DNA of 64,000 nucleotides from DYRB01 sp963845265 (GCA_963845265.1 CAWJRN010000019.1:1-64000); one strand, 5' to 3'; numbered from the stretch's first letter, positions 32,866 to 43,058 are shown. Program-made: numbers and translations. Notes: generated from the letters alone by a model not told the origin.

Positions 32866-33654
32866 TCAAGATGAACGAGGCACCAGATCCCGGTAGGCAT
32901 GCCAGGTGGCATGGCCCACCAGGGGTACCGCCAGGAAGAGCCCTACATAGAACGTGAGAAGCCCCGCACCCACGATGACCACCAGGAGCACCGCCCACAG
33001 CAGCATGGGCAGCCAGTTGCGGGCCACGGCCCGGAGGCTGGTCCGCCCCGCGGTGAAGCCATCCACCGGGCGGTCGATCATCATCGGGATGGCGATAGCG
33101 CTGACACAAAAGGCGCAGACCGCAAAGAACCCGCCGACCAGGACGACCGCGGCCACCAGCGTCGTGTGTTTGCCGGACAAGACCACCACCGGGAGAAAGT
33201 TCTCCCAGGTCGGCAAGGGAGCATGAAACAGCATGATGAACAGGAAGACCGAGGCCAGTATCCACAACTGCATGATCATGAACAGGAACCCGGTAGCCAT
33301 CCCCAACTGCCCCTGATTGCGCCTGACCGCCGCCAACGCCTGGCAGCTCCCCAGGGGTTCACCACGCTCGAGTAGATCACTCATGTGATAGAGCCCCACC
33401 GCCAGGAGGGGCGCGATGAGAAAGAATCCCGCTGTGAGAAAGGGCACCAGAAAGGTCAGGTGCCCGAGCACGGTCAGCAGCAGTATCGACCCACTGAGCA
33501 GAACGATCCCAGCCCCATAGCGCAAGCTGTAGCCGGGCGCCGCCCGAATATCCTGCCAACCCTTGGCCAGCCATCGCCAGGGATGAGCCAGGGTCACCCG
33601 ATTGACCTGAGGTTCCTGCCACTGGGGCAGCGGGTCATTGGCCATATCGTTCAT
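32866..33654 (-). CDS. DUF2189 integral membrane protein
   Basis: The 262-residue protein has about six hydrophobic segments, starting with YGAGIVLLSGSILLLTVLGH. It has the DUF2189 hallmarks ALPLLAVGLYHMSD-like and AGRTSLRAVARNWLPM. The start at 33654 is supported by a GAGGAGG ribosome site 8 bases upstream. Members are often annotated near cytochrome oxidase genes but the function is unknown. Here it stands alone between mcl and purL. Confidence 0.85.
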   Translation of the reverse strand: MNDMANDPLPQWQEPQVNRVTLAHPWRWLAKGWQDIRAAPGYSLRYGAGIVLLSGSILLLTVLGHLTFLVPFLTAGFFLIAPLLAVGLYHMSDLLERGEPLGSCQALAAVRRNQGQLGMATGFLFMIMQLWILASVFLFIMLFHAPLPTWENFLPVVVLSGKHTTLVAAVVLVGGFFAVCAFCVSAIAIPMMIDRPVDGFTAGRTSLRAVARNWLPMLLWAVLLVVIVGAGLLTFYVGLFLAVPLVGHATWHAYRDLVPRSS

Positions 33655-33960
33655 CGTGAATCCTCCTCGGTGCTTTGGTGTGGGTCGCAACCGGGCAACT
33701 GCCCAGCCCCGGTGCGAAATGATTGCCCGAGGATTACTACAGGATCGGCCTTAACACCGCAACGAGTACCCACGCGCCGCCGCGCTCTTGGTGACCAACA
33801 CATCACGGGGCCGGATGGATGTATACAGGGAAGTTGTCAGTTTTCAGTTGGCAGTTGTCAGTAAGAGTTTGTTGCTGCTGAACAAGTTGAACTCCTGAAA
33901 CGAAGAACCGACGCGCGACAGCTATACATGAGCGCCCCCTCACCTGCGACCCCCGCCGCC
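33655..33960. other. Intergenic region between the DUF2189 gene and purL
   Basis: No gene seen. A short imperfect repeat of CAGTTGTCAGT/CAGTTTTCAGTT lies at about 33831-33863. Confidence 0.4.
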
Positions 33961-36900
33961 TCACCCCACCCAAACCCGCGCATTGCGGAACAGGCGCATC
34001 CAGGGCCCGTCCTCGCCCCAGCCGTCCGGATGCCAGGAGTGTTGCAGGGTTCGGTAGACCCGCTCCGGATGGGGCATCAGGATGGTGACACGCCCGTCCG
34101 CGCTGGCCAGCCCGGCGATGCCCTGGGGTGAGCCATTGGGGTTGGCCGGGTAGCGGCTGGCCGGGGAGCAGTCGCTCTCGATGTAGCGCAGGGCGACCAT
34201 AGGCTCCGCGGCGGCCAGGGCGGCAGCGTCAGGGAACTCGGCCCGGCCCTCGCCGTGGGCGACGGCGATGGGCATACGCGAGCCGGCCATGCCCCGCAGC
34301 AGGATGGACGGCGAGTCCGGCACCTCCACCATCACCAGTCGGGCCTCGAACTGCTCGGAGCGATTGCGCACGAAGTGCGGCCAATGGTCGGCGCCGGGGA
34401 TGATCTCGTGCAGGTTCGAGAGCATCTGACAGCCATTGCAGACCCCCAGACTGAAGGTGTCCACCCGCTCGAAGAAGCCCTGGAACTGGTCGCGGACCCT
34501 GGGGTTGAACAAGATGGACTTGGCCCAGCCCTCGCCAGCGCCCAGCACGTCACCGTAGGAGAAGCCGCCGCAGGCGACCAGGCCGCGGAAGCCGGTCAGG
34601 TCCGCCCGCCCGGCGACGATGTCGGACAGGTGGACATCCACGCACTCGAACCCGGCGCGGTGGAAGGCAGCAGCCATCTCGACCTGGCCATTGACCCCCT
34701 GCTCGCGCAGGACCGCGAGCCGCGGGCGGGCGCCTTTGGCAATGTAGGGGGCTGCGACGTCCTGGGCCTGGTCGAAGCCAAGATCGGCGCTGAGGCCCCA
34801 GTCCGCCGCATCGCCAATACGCTCGAACTCCTCCCGGGCACAATCCGGGTTGTCGCGCAGGGCCTGGAGCCGGTAGGTGACCTCGGACCAGGCCCGCTGC
34901 AGGTCGGCCCGGTTGGCCCCGTAGACCTCCCGGCCAGCGCGCAGGAACCGAACCACCCCGTCGCCGGTGGGTTGGCCAATGACCTTCGCTAGACCGTCCA
35001 ACCCCTGGCCCGCCAAGGTCTCCAGCACGGCAGCAGTGTCGTCCCGATGCACCTGGATCACGGCTCCCAGCTCCTCGCTGAACAGGGCGGAGAGGTCGTC
35101 GGCGCCCACCTGTCCCAGGTCCACCGTCAGACCGCAACGCCCGGCGAAGGCCATCTCGCACAGGGTCGTCAGCAGGCCGCCGTCGGAGCGGTCGTGATAG
35201 GCAAGGATCTGCCCGCGCAGGGCCTGGACGGCGGCGAACAGTCCCGCAAGCCGGGCCGGGTCGTCCAGGTCCGGGGCCTCGTCGCCCAATTGGCCGTAGA
35301 CCTGGGCCAGACAGGAGCCGCCCAGGCGGTGCCTGCCGGCGCCCAGGTCGATGAGGATCAGGTCCGTCTCGCCCTGGTCCATGCGTAACTGTGGGGTCAG
35401 GGTCAGACGGACATCGGACACCGGGGCGAAGGCGGAGACGATGAGCGACAAGGGCGCGGTCAGCTCCCGGCGGTCGCCCTGCGGTCCAGACCAGACCGTC
35501 TTCATGCTCATGGAGTCCTTGCCCACCGGGATGCTGATCCCCAAGGCCGGGCACAGCTCCATACCCACGGCGCGGACGGTGTCGTAGAGCCGGGCGTCCT
35601 CCCCGGGGTGGCCGGCGGCCGCCATCCAGTTGGCGGAGAGGCGAACTTCGCCCAGCGTGCCGATGGCCGCGGCGGCGAGGTTGGTGATGGCCTCGCCTAC
35701 CGCCATGCGGCCGGAGGCGGCGGCGTCGATGAGGGCGACCGGGGTGCGCTCGCCGATGGCCATGGCCTCGCCGGTCACACCGCTGTAGTCGCTGGCCGTC
35801 ACCGCACAGTCCGCCACCGGGACCTGCCAGGGCCCGACCATCTGGTCCCGGGCCACCTGGCCGGTGATGCTGCGGTCGCCGATGGAGATGAGGAAGGTCT
35901 TGTTGGCCACGGTGGGCAGGCGCAGGACCCGTTCGATGGCCTCCCCCAGGTCGATCCCAGCCCCATCGATGGGCAGCAGCGGGACCGCGACCCGACGCAC
36001 GTCCCGTGTCATGCGCGGCGGCTTGCCGAATAGCAGCGACATGGGCATGTCGATGGGGGCGTCGCCGAGCAGGGTGTCGTCCAGGTGCAGGTGCTCCACC
36101 TCGGTCGCCTCGCCCACCACCGCGTAGGGGCAGCGCTCGCGCTCGCAGATGGACTGGAACTCCGCCAAGCGCTCGGCGGCGATGGCCAGGACATAGCGCT
36201 CCTGGGACTCGTTGGACCAGATCTCCATGGGCGACATGCCCAGATCGTCGTTGGGCACGGCGCGGAGCTTGAAACGACCGCCGCGCCCGGCGTCGTGGAC
36301 CAGCTCCGGCAGGGCATTGGACAGTCCCCCGGCGCCGACGTCGTGGATGAACAGGATGGGGCTGGCCTCGCCCCTGGCCCAGCAGCGGTCGATGACCTCC
36401 TGGCAGCGGCGCTGCATCTCCGGGTTGGCGCGCTGCACCGAGGCGAAGTCCAGGTCCTCAGCCGAGGCGCCGCTGGCCATGCTAGAGGCCGCGCCACCGC
36501 CCAGGCCGATGAGCATGGCCGGCCCACCCAGGACCACCAGCAGCGAGCCCGCCGGGAAGGGGCGCTTCTCGATGTCCGCGGCGCGGATGTTGCCCAGGCC
36601 GCCGGCGAGCATGATCGGCTTGTGATAGCCGCGCAGCTCGACACCGTCGGGCCCCGGGACGGCCTGCTCATAGGTGCGGAAGTAACCGCACAGGTTCGGC
36701 CGGCCGAACTCGTTGTTGAAGGCCGCGGCCCCGATGGGCCCCTCCAGCATGATGTCCAGGGCCGAGACGATACGCCCGGGGCGGCCGTGGTCTTGCTCCC
36801 AGGGCTCTTCGAGGCCAGGGATGCACAGGTTTGACACCGAGAAGCCGCACAGGCCGGCCTTGGGCTTGGAGCCGCGCCCCGTGGCCCCCTCGTCGCGGAT

Positions 36901-37845
36901 CTCCCCACCGGAGCCGGTGGCCGCCCCCGGATCGGGGGCGATGGCCGTGGGGTGGTTGTGGGTCTCCACCTTTATCAGGATGTGTACAGGCTCGTCCAGC
37001 TCCCGATAGACGGCGTCCGCCGAGTCCGGGACCAGGCGCCGGCCCGGCCAGCCGGCGATCACAGCGGCATTGTCCTTATAGGCCGAGAGCACGCCCTCGG
37101 GGGAGCAGGCGGTGGTGTTGCGGATCATAGCGAACAGAGAGCGGTCCTGGGCCTGACCGTCGATGATCCAATCGGCGTTGAAGATCTTGTGCCGACAGTG
37201 CTCCGAATTGGCCTGGGCAAACATCATCAACTCCACGTCCGTGGGGTTGCGCCGAAGCGCGCCGAAGCTGTCCGCCAGGTAGTCGATCTCGTCGTCGGAC
37301 AGGGCCAGCCCGAGTGCGGTGTTGGCCTGGACCAGGGCTGCCCGCCCGCCGGCCAGGATATCCACCCGGGTCGCCGGCCTGGGCTCGGCGCGCTCGAACA
37401 GGCGTGCCGCCTCGGCCAGATCGAACAGGGCGATCTGGGTCATACGGTCGTGCAGGACGGTCGCGGCCTGAGTCAGGACCTCCGTATCCAGGTCCACTTC
37501 CGCCTCCAGGTAGTAGGCCGTGCCACGCTCCAGGCGCCGGATCTCAGACAGCCCGCAGTTGTGGGCGATGTCCGTCGCCTTCGACGACCAGGGTGAGATG
37601 GTCCCGGGACGCGGAACCACCAGGATCAGGCGCCCCTGGGGGGCATGGGCCGGCAGGCTGGGGCCATAGCGCAGCAGCCGTTCGAGCACGGCCAGGGACT
37701 CCCCACCCGGCGCCGCGCCCGCATCCGCGAAGTGCATGTATTCGGCGTAGACCTTCAGGGCCACCCCGGTGGCCGCCTGCAGGCGCTCCTGAAGTTTGTT
37801 CAGGCGAAAGTCGGAAAGGGCGGGGGCGCCGCGGAGTGTCAACAT
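33961..37845 (-). CDS. purL: Phosphoribosylformylglycinamidine synthase
   Basis: The 1294-residue enzyme catalyses the fourth step of purine synthesis, amidating FGAR to FGAM with ATP and glutamine. It is the large single-chain type: N-terminal PurS-like part, the two AIRS-like halves (HNHPTAIAPDPGAATGSGG, HDVGAGGLSNALPEL, YHDRSDGGLLTTLCEMAF) and a C-terminal glutamine amidotransferase domain. That domain has the nucleophile in LGVCNGCQMLS and the His/Glu pair in MPHPERVYR. The start MLTLRGAPALSDFR at 37845 fits the family; the frame extends further without support. Confidence 0.97.
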   Translation of the reverse strand: MLTLRGAPALSDFRLNKLQERLQAATGVALKVYAEYMHFADAGAAPGGESLAVLERLLRYGPSLPAHAPQGRLILVVPRPGTISPWSSKATDIAHNCGLSEIRRLERGTAYYLEAEVDLDTEVLTQAATVLHDRMTQIALFDLAEAARLFERAEPRPATRVDILAGGRAALVQANTALGLALSDDEIDYLADSFGALRRNPTDVELMMFAQANSEHCRHKIFNADWIIDGQAQDRSLFAMIRNTTACSPEGVLSAYKDNAAVIAGWPGRRLVPDSADAVYRELDEPVHILIKVETHNHPTAIAPDPGAATGSGGEIRDEGATGRGSKPKAGLCGFSVSNLCIPGLEEPWEQDHGRPGRIVSALDIMLEGPIGAAAFNNEFGRPNLCGYFRTYEQAVPGPDGVELRGYHKPIMLAGGLGNIRAADIEKRPFPAGSLLVVLGGPAMLIGLGGGAASSMASGASAEDLDFASVQRANPEMQRRCQEVIDRCWARGEASPILFIHDVGAGGLSNALPELVHDAGRGGRFKLRAVPNDDLGMSPMEIWSNESQERYVLAIAAERLAEFQSICERERCPYAVVGEATEVEHLHLDDTLLGDAPIDMPMSLLFGKPPRMTRDVRRVAVPLLPIDGAGIDLGEAIERVLRLPTVANKTFLISIGDRSITGQVARDQMVGPWQVPVADCAVTASDYSGVTGEAMAIGERTPVALIDAAASGRMAVGEAITNLAAAAIGTLGEVRLSANWMAAAGHPGEDARLYDTVRAVGMELCPALGISIPVGKDSMSMKTVWSGPQGDRRELTAPLSLIVSAFAPVSDVRLTLTPQLRMDQGETDLILIDLGAGRHRLGGSCLAQVYGQLGDEAPDLDDPARLAGLFAAVQALRGQILAYHDRSDGGLLTTLCEMAFAGRCGLTVDLGQVGADDLSALFSEELGAVIQVHRDDTAAVLETLAGQGLDGLAKVIGQPTGDGVVRFLRAGREVYGANRADLQRAWSEVTYRLQALRDNPDCAREEFERIGDAADWGLSADLGFDQAQDVAAPYIAKGARPRLAVLREQGVNGQVEMAAAFHRAGFECVDVHLSDIVAGRADLTGFRGLVACGGFSYGDVLGAGEGWAKSILFNPRVRDQFQGFFERVDTFSLGVCNGCQMLSNLHEIIPGADHWPHFVRNRSEQFEARLVMVEVPDSPSILLRGMAGSRMPIAVAHGEGRAEFPDAAALAAAEPMVALRYIESDCSPASRYPANPNGSPQGIAGLASADGRVTILMPHPERVYRTLQHSWHPDGWGEDGPWMRLFRNARVWVG

Positions 37846-38321
37846 CGGGGTTTCCCAGGCTGGTGGAGGGCGCTGGGCATGATACCCGATGCGGGCTGAG
37901 CCGAACTCAGGGGAGCCGCGTAGCGCGCGAAGACCCGGTCGGACCAGCGCAAGGCCCTCAAGGAAATACCGGGGCGCAGGGGCAACTCGGCAGCTTCTCC
38001 AAAGGCACTGCCAGGCGTGTAGCAAGGGGAACAAATAGGTAACACAACTTATCGATCTGGAGTTTCCAGGTTCTGAGCCTGCCTAGGGGCCAGGCGCTTG
38101 TGCCCACGGGCTTTCGCTGGGGTTTGCGCAGATTTGAGCGGACCCCACGGAAATACCCTCTACCCCATCCACCGACCCCCTCGATAAGGCGGAAACTTCA
38201 GTTATCGAGAAGTTACGTACCGCTCTTTCCATGCCCGGTTTTACCGGGCGTTTACAGACCGTGCCGGGCCAAACTGCTAGGCTTCAGGGTGGACCACTCA
38301 CTGATCGGCGATCACCTACCC
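37846..38321. other. Divergent promoter region between purL and a two-component operon
   Basis: No gene seen in 476 bases. It must contain the purL promoter on the minus strand and the promoter of the regulator on the plus strand. No PurR-type operator could be recognised by eye. Confidence 0.4.
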
Positions 38322-39023
38322 ATGGCCCGAAAGACCCGCCTGCTCATCGTCGAGGACGAGGCCGCCATCCGCACCGGCCTGATGGATCTGTTCGTCTTCC
38401 ATGGCTACGCCGTCGAGGCGGCGGAGGACGGGCGGGAGGGCCTGCGCAAGGCCCTGGGTGGGGGCTACGACCTGCTCCTGCTCGATGTCATGCTCCCGGG
38501 CGTGGACGGCTTCGAGATCTGCAACCGGGTCCGCACCCAGGACCCTGAACAACCCATCATCATGCTCACCGCCAAGACCAGCGACGAGGACATCGTGCGC
38601 GGCCTGACCTTGGGCGCCGACGACTATGTGGCCAAGCCCTTCTCCGTGACCCAACTGGTCCTGCGCGTCCAGGCGGTGCTGCGCCGGGCCCGATCGGTGC
38701 AGGAAGACCTGGCCCTGATCCGCCTGAGCGACGGCCTGACCATCGACACCCGTAGCCTCAGCGGCCGGCGCGGGGCCGAGTCATTGGCCTTCACCCGCCG
38801 CGAGATCGAGCTGCTCCAATACCTGGCGGCCAACGCCGAGCGCCCGGTGCCGCGGGAGGAGCTGCTGCACCGGGTCTGGGGCTATGCCCGCGGGGCCGAC
38901 ATCGAGACCCGTACCGTGGACATCCATGTGGCCAAGCTGCGGCGCAAGATCGAACCCAACCCGGCCGAGCCCTGCCACCTGCTCACGGTACGCGGGGCCG
39001 GCTACCGGCTCCTGACGGCCTGA
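38322..39023 (+). CDS. OmpR-family response regulator
   Basis: The 233-residue regulator has a receiver domain (RLLIVEDEAAIRTGL, Asp in LLLLDVMLPGVDG, Lys in YVAKPFSV) and a winged-helix output domain (FTRREIELLQYLAANAERPVPREELL, HVAKLRRKIEP, VRGAGYRLL). The ATG at 38322 gives a standard N-terminus. Its TGA overlaps the ATG of the kinase gene, so the pair is translationally coupled. Confidence 0.93.
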   Translation: MARKTRLLIVEDEAAIRTGLMDLFVFHGYAVEAAEDGREGLRKALGGGYDLLLLDVMLPGVDGFEICNRVRTQDPEQPIIMLTAKTSDEDIVRGLTLGADDYVAKPFSVTQLVLRVQAVLRRARSVQEDLALIRLSDGLTIDTRSLSGRRGAESLAFTRREIELLQYLAANAERPVPREELLHRVWGYARGADIETRTVDIHVAKLRRKIEPNPAEPCHLLTVRGAGYRLLTA

Positions 39024-41359
39024 TGGCCAGCCCCCTGCGCGGACCGGACTGGGGCGGATTCGACCGGCGACGCCTGCGCCTCGGGCTGGTGACCTTCTTC
39101 ATGGCGCTCGCCCTGCCCAGCGCTATCCTCGTCTACCAGGCATTCAGTCGACTCGAATGGGAGGGCTTCCACCAACAGCAAATCCTGGCGGAGGAGCTGG
39201 CCCAGCGCCTGGACACCCGCCTGGCCGACCTGCTCCGCGCCGAGTCGGCCCGGGGCTTTGCCGACTACGCCTTCCTGGTGGTGGAGGGTGACCCCGAGGC
39301 GGGTTACCTGCAACGCTCCCCCCTGTCGGTCTTCCCACCCGACCCCCAGATCCCGGGGCTGATCGGCTACTTCCAGGTGGATGCCCAGGGGAGCTTCAGC
39401 TCGCCCCTGCTCCCCCTGGGGTCAATCGACCCGGTCGCCTATGGCCTGACCGGTGCGGAGATCGCCGAGCGCAGCGCGGCGGAACGACACCTGGAGCAGA
39501 TCCTCAGCAGCAATCGGCTGGTGGATCGTCGGCGCATCGACGGCCGGGCTCAGGGAGCGGCCAAGCCGGATGAACGAGGCCTCGGCTGGCCCTCTGCCGG
39601 GTTGGTCGCTGGATCATCCGCCGTCGGTTCGCTGGACCGCCAAGGGAGCAAGCCCGACAGCTTGGCGGATGCGGACGAGAGCCGCGACCGGGCCACCTGG
39701 TCTGAGGAGGCTGCCGGGGCCGATGCCCTTCGCTCAGACTCCCCCTACCAAACGTCGGCAGAGAATAGGGCGATAGCCGGCCCCGCGACCGACGCCCAAT
39801 TGGCCTTTGATCGCCTCAACGAGGTCCAGACCAGGAAACGCAAGTACGAGACCGTAGGTCGAGACCAACAGAAAGCCGAGCAACAAGCCGTCGTCGCCGC
39901 GACCAAGACCCAAAACCTGACCCGGGGCCAGCGTCAGAGCCGCAGGGAGGTCGGGGTCCTGCCCGAGCCTGAACCGGCGGCCGCGCCGTCGCCACCCCCA
40001 GCCCCCTGGATCGAAGGGGAGCGTGACGAGACCCCGCTCCGAACGAAGGCCGCACCACAGGGCAGCCCGACAGAGGCGCCGGTCGGGGAGGGTCTGACCA
40101 AGGACATCATGGCGGACGCCGAAGCCCCGGAGCGCCGGGCACCGGAAAAGCTGGCTTCAGAGCCGCAGCCCCCAGCCACCCAACGCCCCCCCATCCGCAC
40201 CTTCGAGAGCGAGATCGACCCCTTCGAGGCCAGTCGCCTGGTGGGCGGTCAGCTCGTCCTCTATCGCAAGGTCTGGCGCGACGGGCAGCGCTATACCCAG
40301 GGCGCCCTGATCGACCCCGTGCCGTTCGTCCAAGGGTTGATCGGCGCCCCCTTCCGCGACGCGGCCCTGGCCCGCACCAGCGACCTGGCGGTGACCTGGG
40401 GCGGTGAGCAGCTCGGCCTGTTCGCCGGTCGCTCCGTGCGCGACTACAGCAGCAGCGGCCTGCAAGGTACCCCGCTCTACCAGACCCGCCTCTCCGACCC
40501 CTTTGGTGATCTGGAGCTGGCCTTCGCCGTCAACCGCCTGCCTCTTGGCCCAGGCGCCAACGTGATCGCCTGGGTCACCACCGCCCTGGCCCTGGTCCTG
40601 TGCGGCGGGGTCTATGCCCTATATCGCCTCGGCCTGCGCCAGATCGGCCTGGTCCGCCAGCAGCAGGACTTCGTATCTGCGGTCAGCCACGAGCTCAAGA
40701 CCCCGTTGACCTCCATCCGCATGTATAGCGAGATGCTGCGCGAGGGCTGGGTCCCGGAGGAGAAGCGCCCGGTCTATTACGGCTTCATCCACGACGAGAG
40801 TGAGCGCCTGTCGCGACTCATCAACAACGTCCTGCAACTGGCGCGCATGACGCGCAACGAACAACGCCTGGAACTGCGCCCGATCTCCTGCGTCGAGTTG
40901 CTGGACCAGGCCAGGTCCAAGGTGGCGAGCCGTGTCGACGGGGCAGGCTTCACCCTGACCCTCGCCTACCCGCCCGAAGCCGGAGAGATCCTGGTGCGAG
41001 CCGACCCGGATGCCTTCGCCCAGATCCTCATCAACCTGGTGGACAATGCGGTGAAGTTCTCCGCCAAGGCGGCGCGCCATGAGGTCGAGATCGGCTGCCG
41101 GTTCCTACCGAACCGTGTGGAGTTTCGGGTGCGTGACTACGGCCCAGGGGTACCGCAGGACCAAATGAAGCAGATCTTCCGGCTCTTCTACCGTGCGGAG
41201 GGCGCCCTGACCCGAGAGACCCTGGGCACCGGCATCGGCCTCGCCCTGGTGAAGGGCCTGGCCCGGGCCATGGGCGGCAGTGTCGATCTGATCAACCGCG
41301 ACCCGGGGGCGGAATTCCGCCTGATCCTGCCGGCCCAAGCGGCGGGCCCATTGCCCTGA
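39023..41359 (+). CDS. Sensor histidine kinase with a very long extracytoplasmic region
   Basis: The 778-residue kinase has one membrane segment at about 19-40 and a second only at about 511-532. The roughly 470 residues between them begin with a folded-looking part, then run through a Pro-, Glu-, Gln- and Ala-rich stretch of about 220 residues with low complexity, and end in a short conserved part (QLVLYRKVWRDGQRY). The kinase core follows directly, without HAMP: SAVSHELKTPLTSIRMY, LVDNAVKFSAKAA, DYGPGVPQ, GTGIGLALVKGL. It pairs with the regulator at 38322. Confidence 0.92.
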   Translation: MASPLRGPDWGGFDRRRLRLGLVTFFMALALPSAILVYQAFSRLEWEGFHQQQILAEELAQRLDTRLADLLRAESARGFADYAFLVVEGDPEAGYLQRSPLSVFPPDPQIPGLIGYFQVDAQGSFSSPLLPLGSIDPVAYGLTGAEIAERSAAERHLEQILSSNRLVDRRRIDGRAQGAAKPDERGLGWPSAGLVAGSSAVGSLDRQGSKPDSLADADESRDRATWSEEAAGADALRSDSPYQTSAENRAIAGPATDAQLAFDRLNEVQTRKRKYETVGRDQQKAEQQAVVAATKTQNLTRGQRQSRREVGVLPEPEPAAAPSPPPAPWIEGERDETPLRTKAAPQGSPTEAPVGEGLTKDIMADAEAPERRAPEKLASEPQPPATQRPPIRTFESEIDPFEASRLVGGQLVLYRKVWRDGQRYTQGALIDPVPFVQGLIGAPFRDAALARTSDLAVTWGGEQLGLFAGRSVRDYSSSGLQGTPLYQTRLSDPFGDLELAFAVNRLPLGPGANVIAWVTTALALVLCGGVYALYRLGLRQIGLVRQQQDFVSAVSHELKTPLTSIRMYSEMLREGWVPEEKRPVYYGFIHDESERLSRLINNVLQLARMTRNEQRLELRPISCVELLDQARSKVASRVDGAGFTLTLAYPPEAGEILVRADPDAFAQILINLVDNAVKFSAKAARHEVEIGCRFLPNRVEFRVRDYGPGVPQDQMKQIFRLFYRAEGALTRETLGTGIGLALVKGLARAMGGSVDLINRDPGAEFRLILPAQAAGPLP

Positions 41360-41630
41360 AAGTCGCGAGCAACCCCCGTGGGGTCCGCTGCGCGGACCGA
41401 CAGCCTATCAGGCAAACCCCGCAGATCGGGCGGATTAAGTCCGACACACCATCCTAGAAACGGCAGGGGGAATTGCGCGACTTTGATCAATGTCAAATTT
41501 CAGTTCATGCGACTCCGCGATCATGCAGGTACGGATACCGCTGGACCAGTCCACAGCTTCCCCCAATGCTCGTCGAACCCTGCCCCGGAATCGCAACACC
41601 ACGCCAACGCCACATGCCGGCGGAGAACAG

Positions 41631-42482
41631 ATGCAATCTCCGAGACTCCAGATCCTGACCGCAATCTGCCTCGCGGGTCTCATCGCCACCCCCCTAGCGG
41701 CGGCGGCGGAGGGACCGGATTCCTGGCGGCTGCCGGACTCCTTGGCCCAGTGGTACAAACCCGACAACGAACGTCAGGTCTGGCTGCACACCATGTTCGC
41801 CCTGCGCCGGGAGATGCAGGCGGTGAGGGAGTACACCGCGGCCGGAGATACAGACCTGGCGACCAAGTGGGCATCACGCCTGGCAGGGCACTATCGAGAG
41901 CTCCCCCGGATGGTCCCCGAATGGCGTGACGAGCTCGACCTGGAGGCCCTGGACAATCTGGAGCAGGTCACGGCATCCGGCGATTCGGTCGGGGTCAAAC
42001 GGGCCTTACGCCAACTACGCAGAAGCTGTAACGGCTGCCACCGGCAGTGGCGCGCCCTGGCGACGGCTCGCTTGCGCGCACCTGTCTTTGCATCCATCCA
42101 GGTGCAGGGCGTTTCGGGCGTGGAACCCTTCGCCGACCACATGGACAGCCTCTCGCTGGACCTGAACCGGGTCCAGATAGCCAGTGAGGACGGCCGCTGG
42201 GGGGCCGGCAAGGAGGCCCTGGCCCGACTGCGCGGGGGACTTCAGGACCTGGAGACCACCTGCAAGGCCTGCCACAGCAAGGATCCGGCCCCGACGGAAC
42301 GCATCCTGGGCGCCGAGAGCCAGGCGAGTCTGGATCAGGTCGCCGAAGGCCTCGGCAACCAGGATCCGAGACAAGTTGGTCGATACCTCGGCCAGGCGGC
42401 GGTTCAGGTCTGTGCTCGTTGTCACGGGGTCCACCGCACCCTTTCAGACCTGGTCCTGCACATCTACCCGGACCGTCCCTGA
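41631..42482 (+). CDS. Periplasmic triheme cytochrome c
   Basis: The 283-residue protein has a Sec signal peptide cut after about PLAAAA and three CxxCH heme sites, CNGCH at 133-137, CKACH at 211-215 and CARCH at 261-265. The first two lie in helical repeats of about 80 residues that resemble cytochrome c'-type bundles. The ATG at 41631 is supported by CGGAGA just upstream and by the signal peptide; a longer frame from 41490 is rejected. It is probably a periplasmic electron carrier or sensor, with partners unknown. Confidence 0.85.
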   Translation: MQSPRLQILTAICLAGLIATPLAAAAEGPDSWRLPDSLAQWYKPDNERQVWLHTMFALRREMQAVREYTAAGDTDLATKWASRLAGHYRELPRMVPEWRDELDLEALDNLEQVTASGDSVGVKRALRQLRRSCNGCHRQWRALATARLRAPVFASIQVQGVSGVEPFADHMDSLSLDLNRVQIASEDGRWGAGKEALARLRGGLQDLETTCKACHSKDPAPTERILGAESQASLDQVAEGLGNQDPRQVGRYLGQAAVQVCARCHGVHRTLSDLVLHIYPDRP

Positions 42483-42599
42483 ACCCCAACCGCGGTGAAC
42501 GGCATCGCGGGCCCGCGGTCGTGGGAGCGGCGCAGGGTCACATCTTAGAATCGGCCGCGCCCTCACCCAAACGGCGAATCCCCAAAAAGGCACAATTCT

Positions 42600-42965
42600 C
42601 TGCGCATTCCGACGGCATGCATGTGCCGCAGCTGGGGCCGCGCCCGATCACCCTACTCGACCTCGCCACCTACTCGGCCGGCATGCCGCGGGACGTGGGC
42701 AACGCACCGGCGGGCAACGACATGCTGCTCTGGCTGCGGCGCAACATGCAGAATACTGGCGGCACGCTGGCGCTCAGCCATGCCGTCTACCGCCAGCGTC
42801 AGGCGATCCCGACAGCGACAGGCTTTGACGATGCAGCGCCGATGTCGGGGCTTGGCCTTGGCTGGATGATCAGCGAGGCGGTGGGAACCGGCCGCTGCTG
42901 GTGGAGAAGAGCGGCGCCGGGGTCGGGTTCATAAGCTTCAGCAAGAATAACGGAAACAACCTCGG
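42600..42965 (+). pseudogene. Serine beta-lactamase-like (AmpC family) remnant
   Basis: RPITLLDLATYSAGMPRD is the class C beta-lactamase/serine hydrolase stretch that follows the catalytic Ser-x-x-Lys, which is itself missing. Later residues LSHAVYRQRQ and GLGLGWMISE belong near the C-terminus, so the middle has been deleted. The frame then slips near 42888, after which PLLVEKSGAGVGFISF appears one frame over. The gene is dead. Confidence 0.75.
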
Positions 42966-43016
42966 GGCGGCTGGCACAATCACCGCGTCGCCGGCCATCA
43001 GCCACCGAAGTCTCCC

Positions 43017-43058
43017 CATAAGGCCTGAATCGCAGCTATGGCCGCCAGGGGCGCCGTA
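43017..43058 (-). repeat. Displaced 3' end of rsmE
   Basis: The minus strand encodes TAPLAAIAAIQALWGDFGG, the normal ending of RsmE. A diverged copy of the same end is fused in a wrong frame to the rsmE gene at about 43555-43597. The segment between the two copies has no recognised gene. Confidence 0.65.

Noticed and set aside
42419..42934. Intact 171-codon gene downstream of the cytochrome
   Set aside because: Its first third overlaps the cytochrome gene in another frame and the rest is the AmpC-like remnant with a frameshift.
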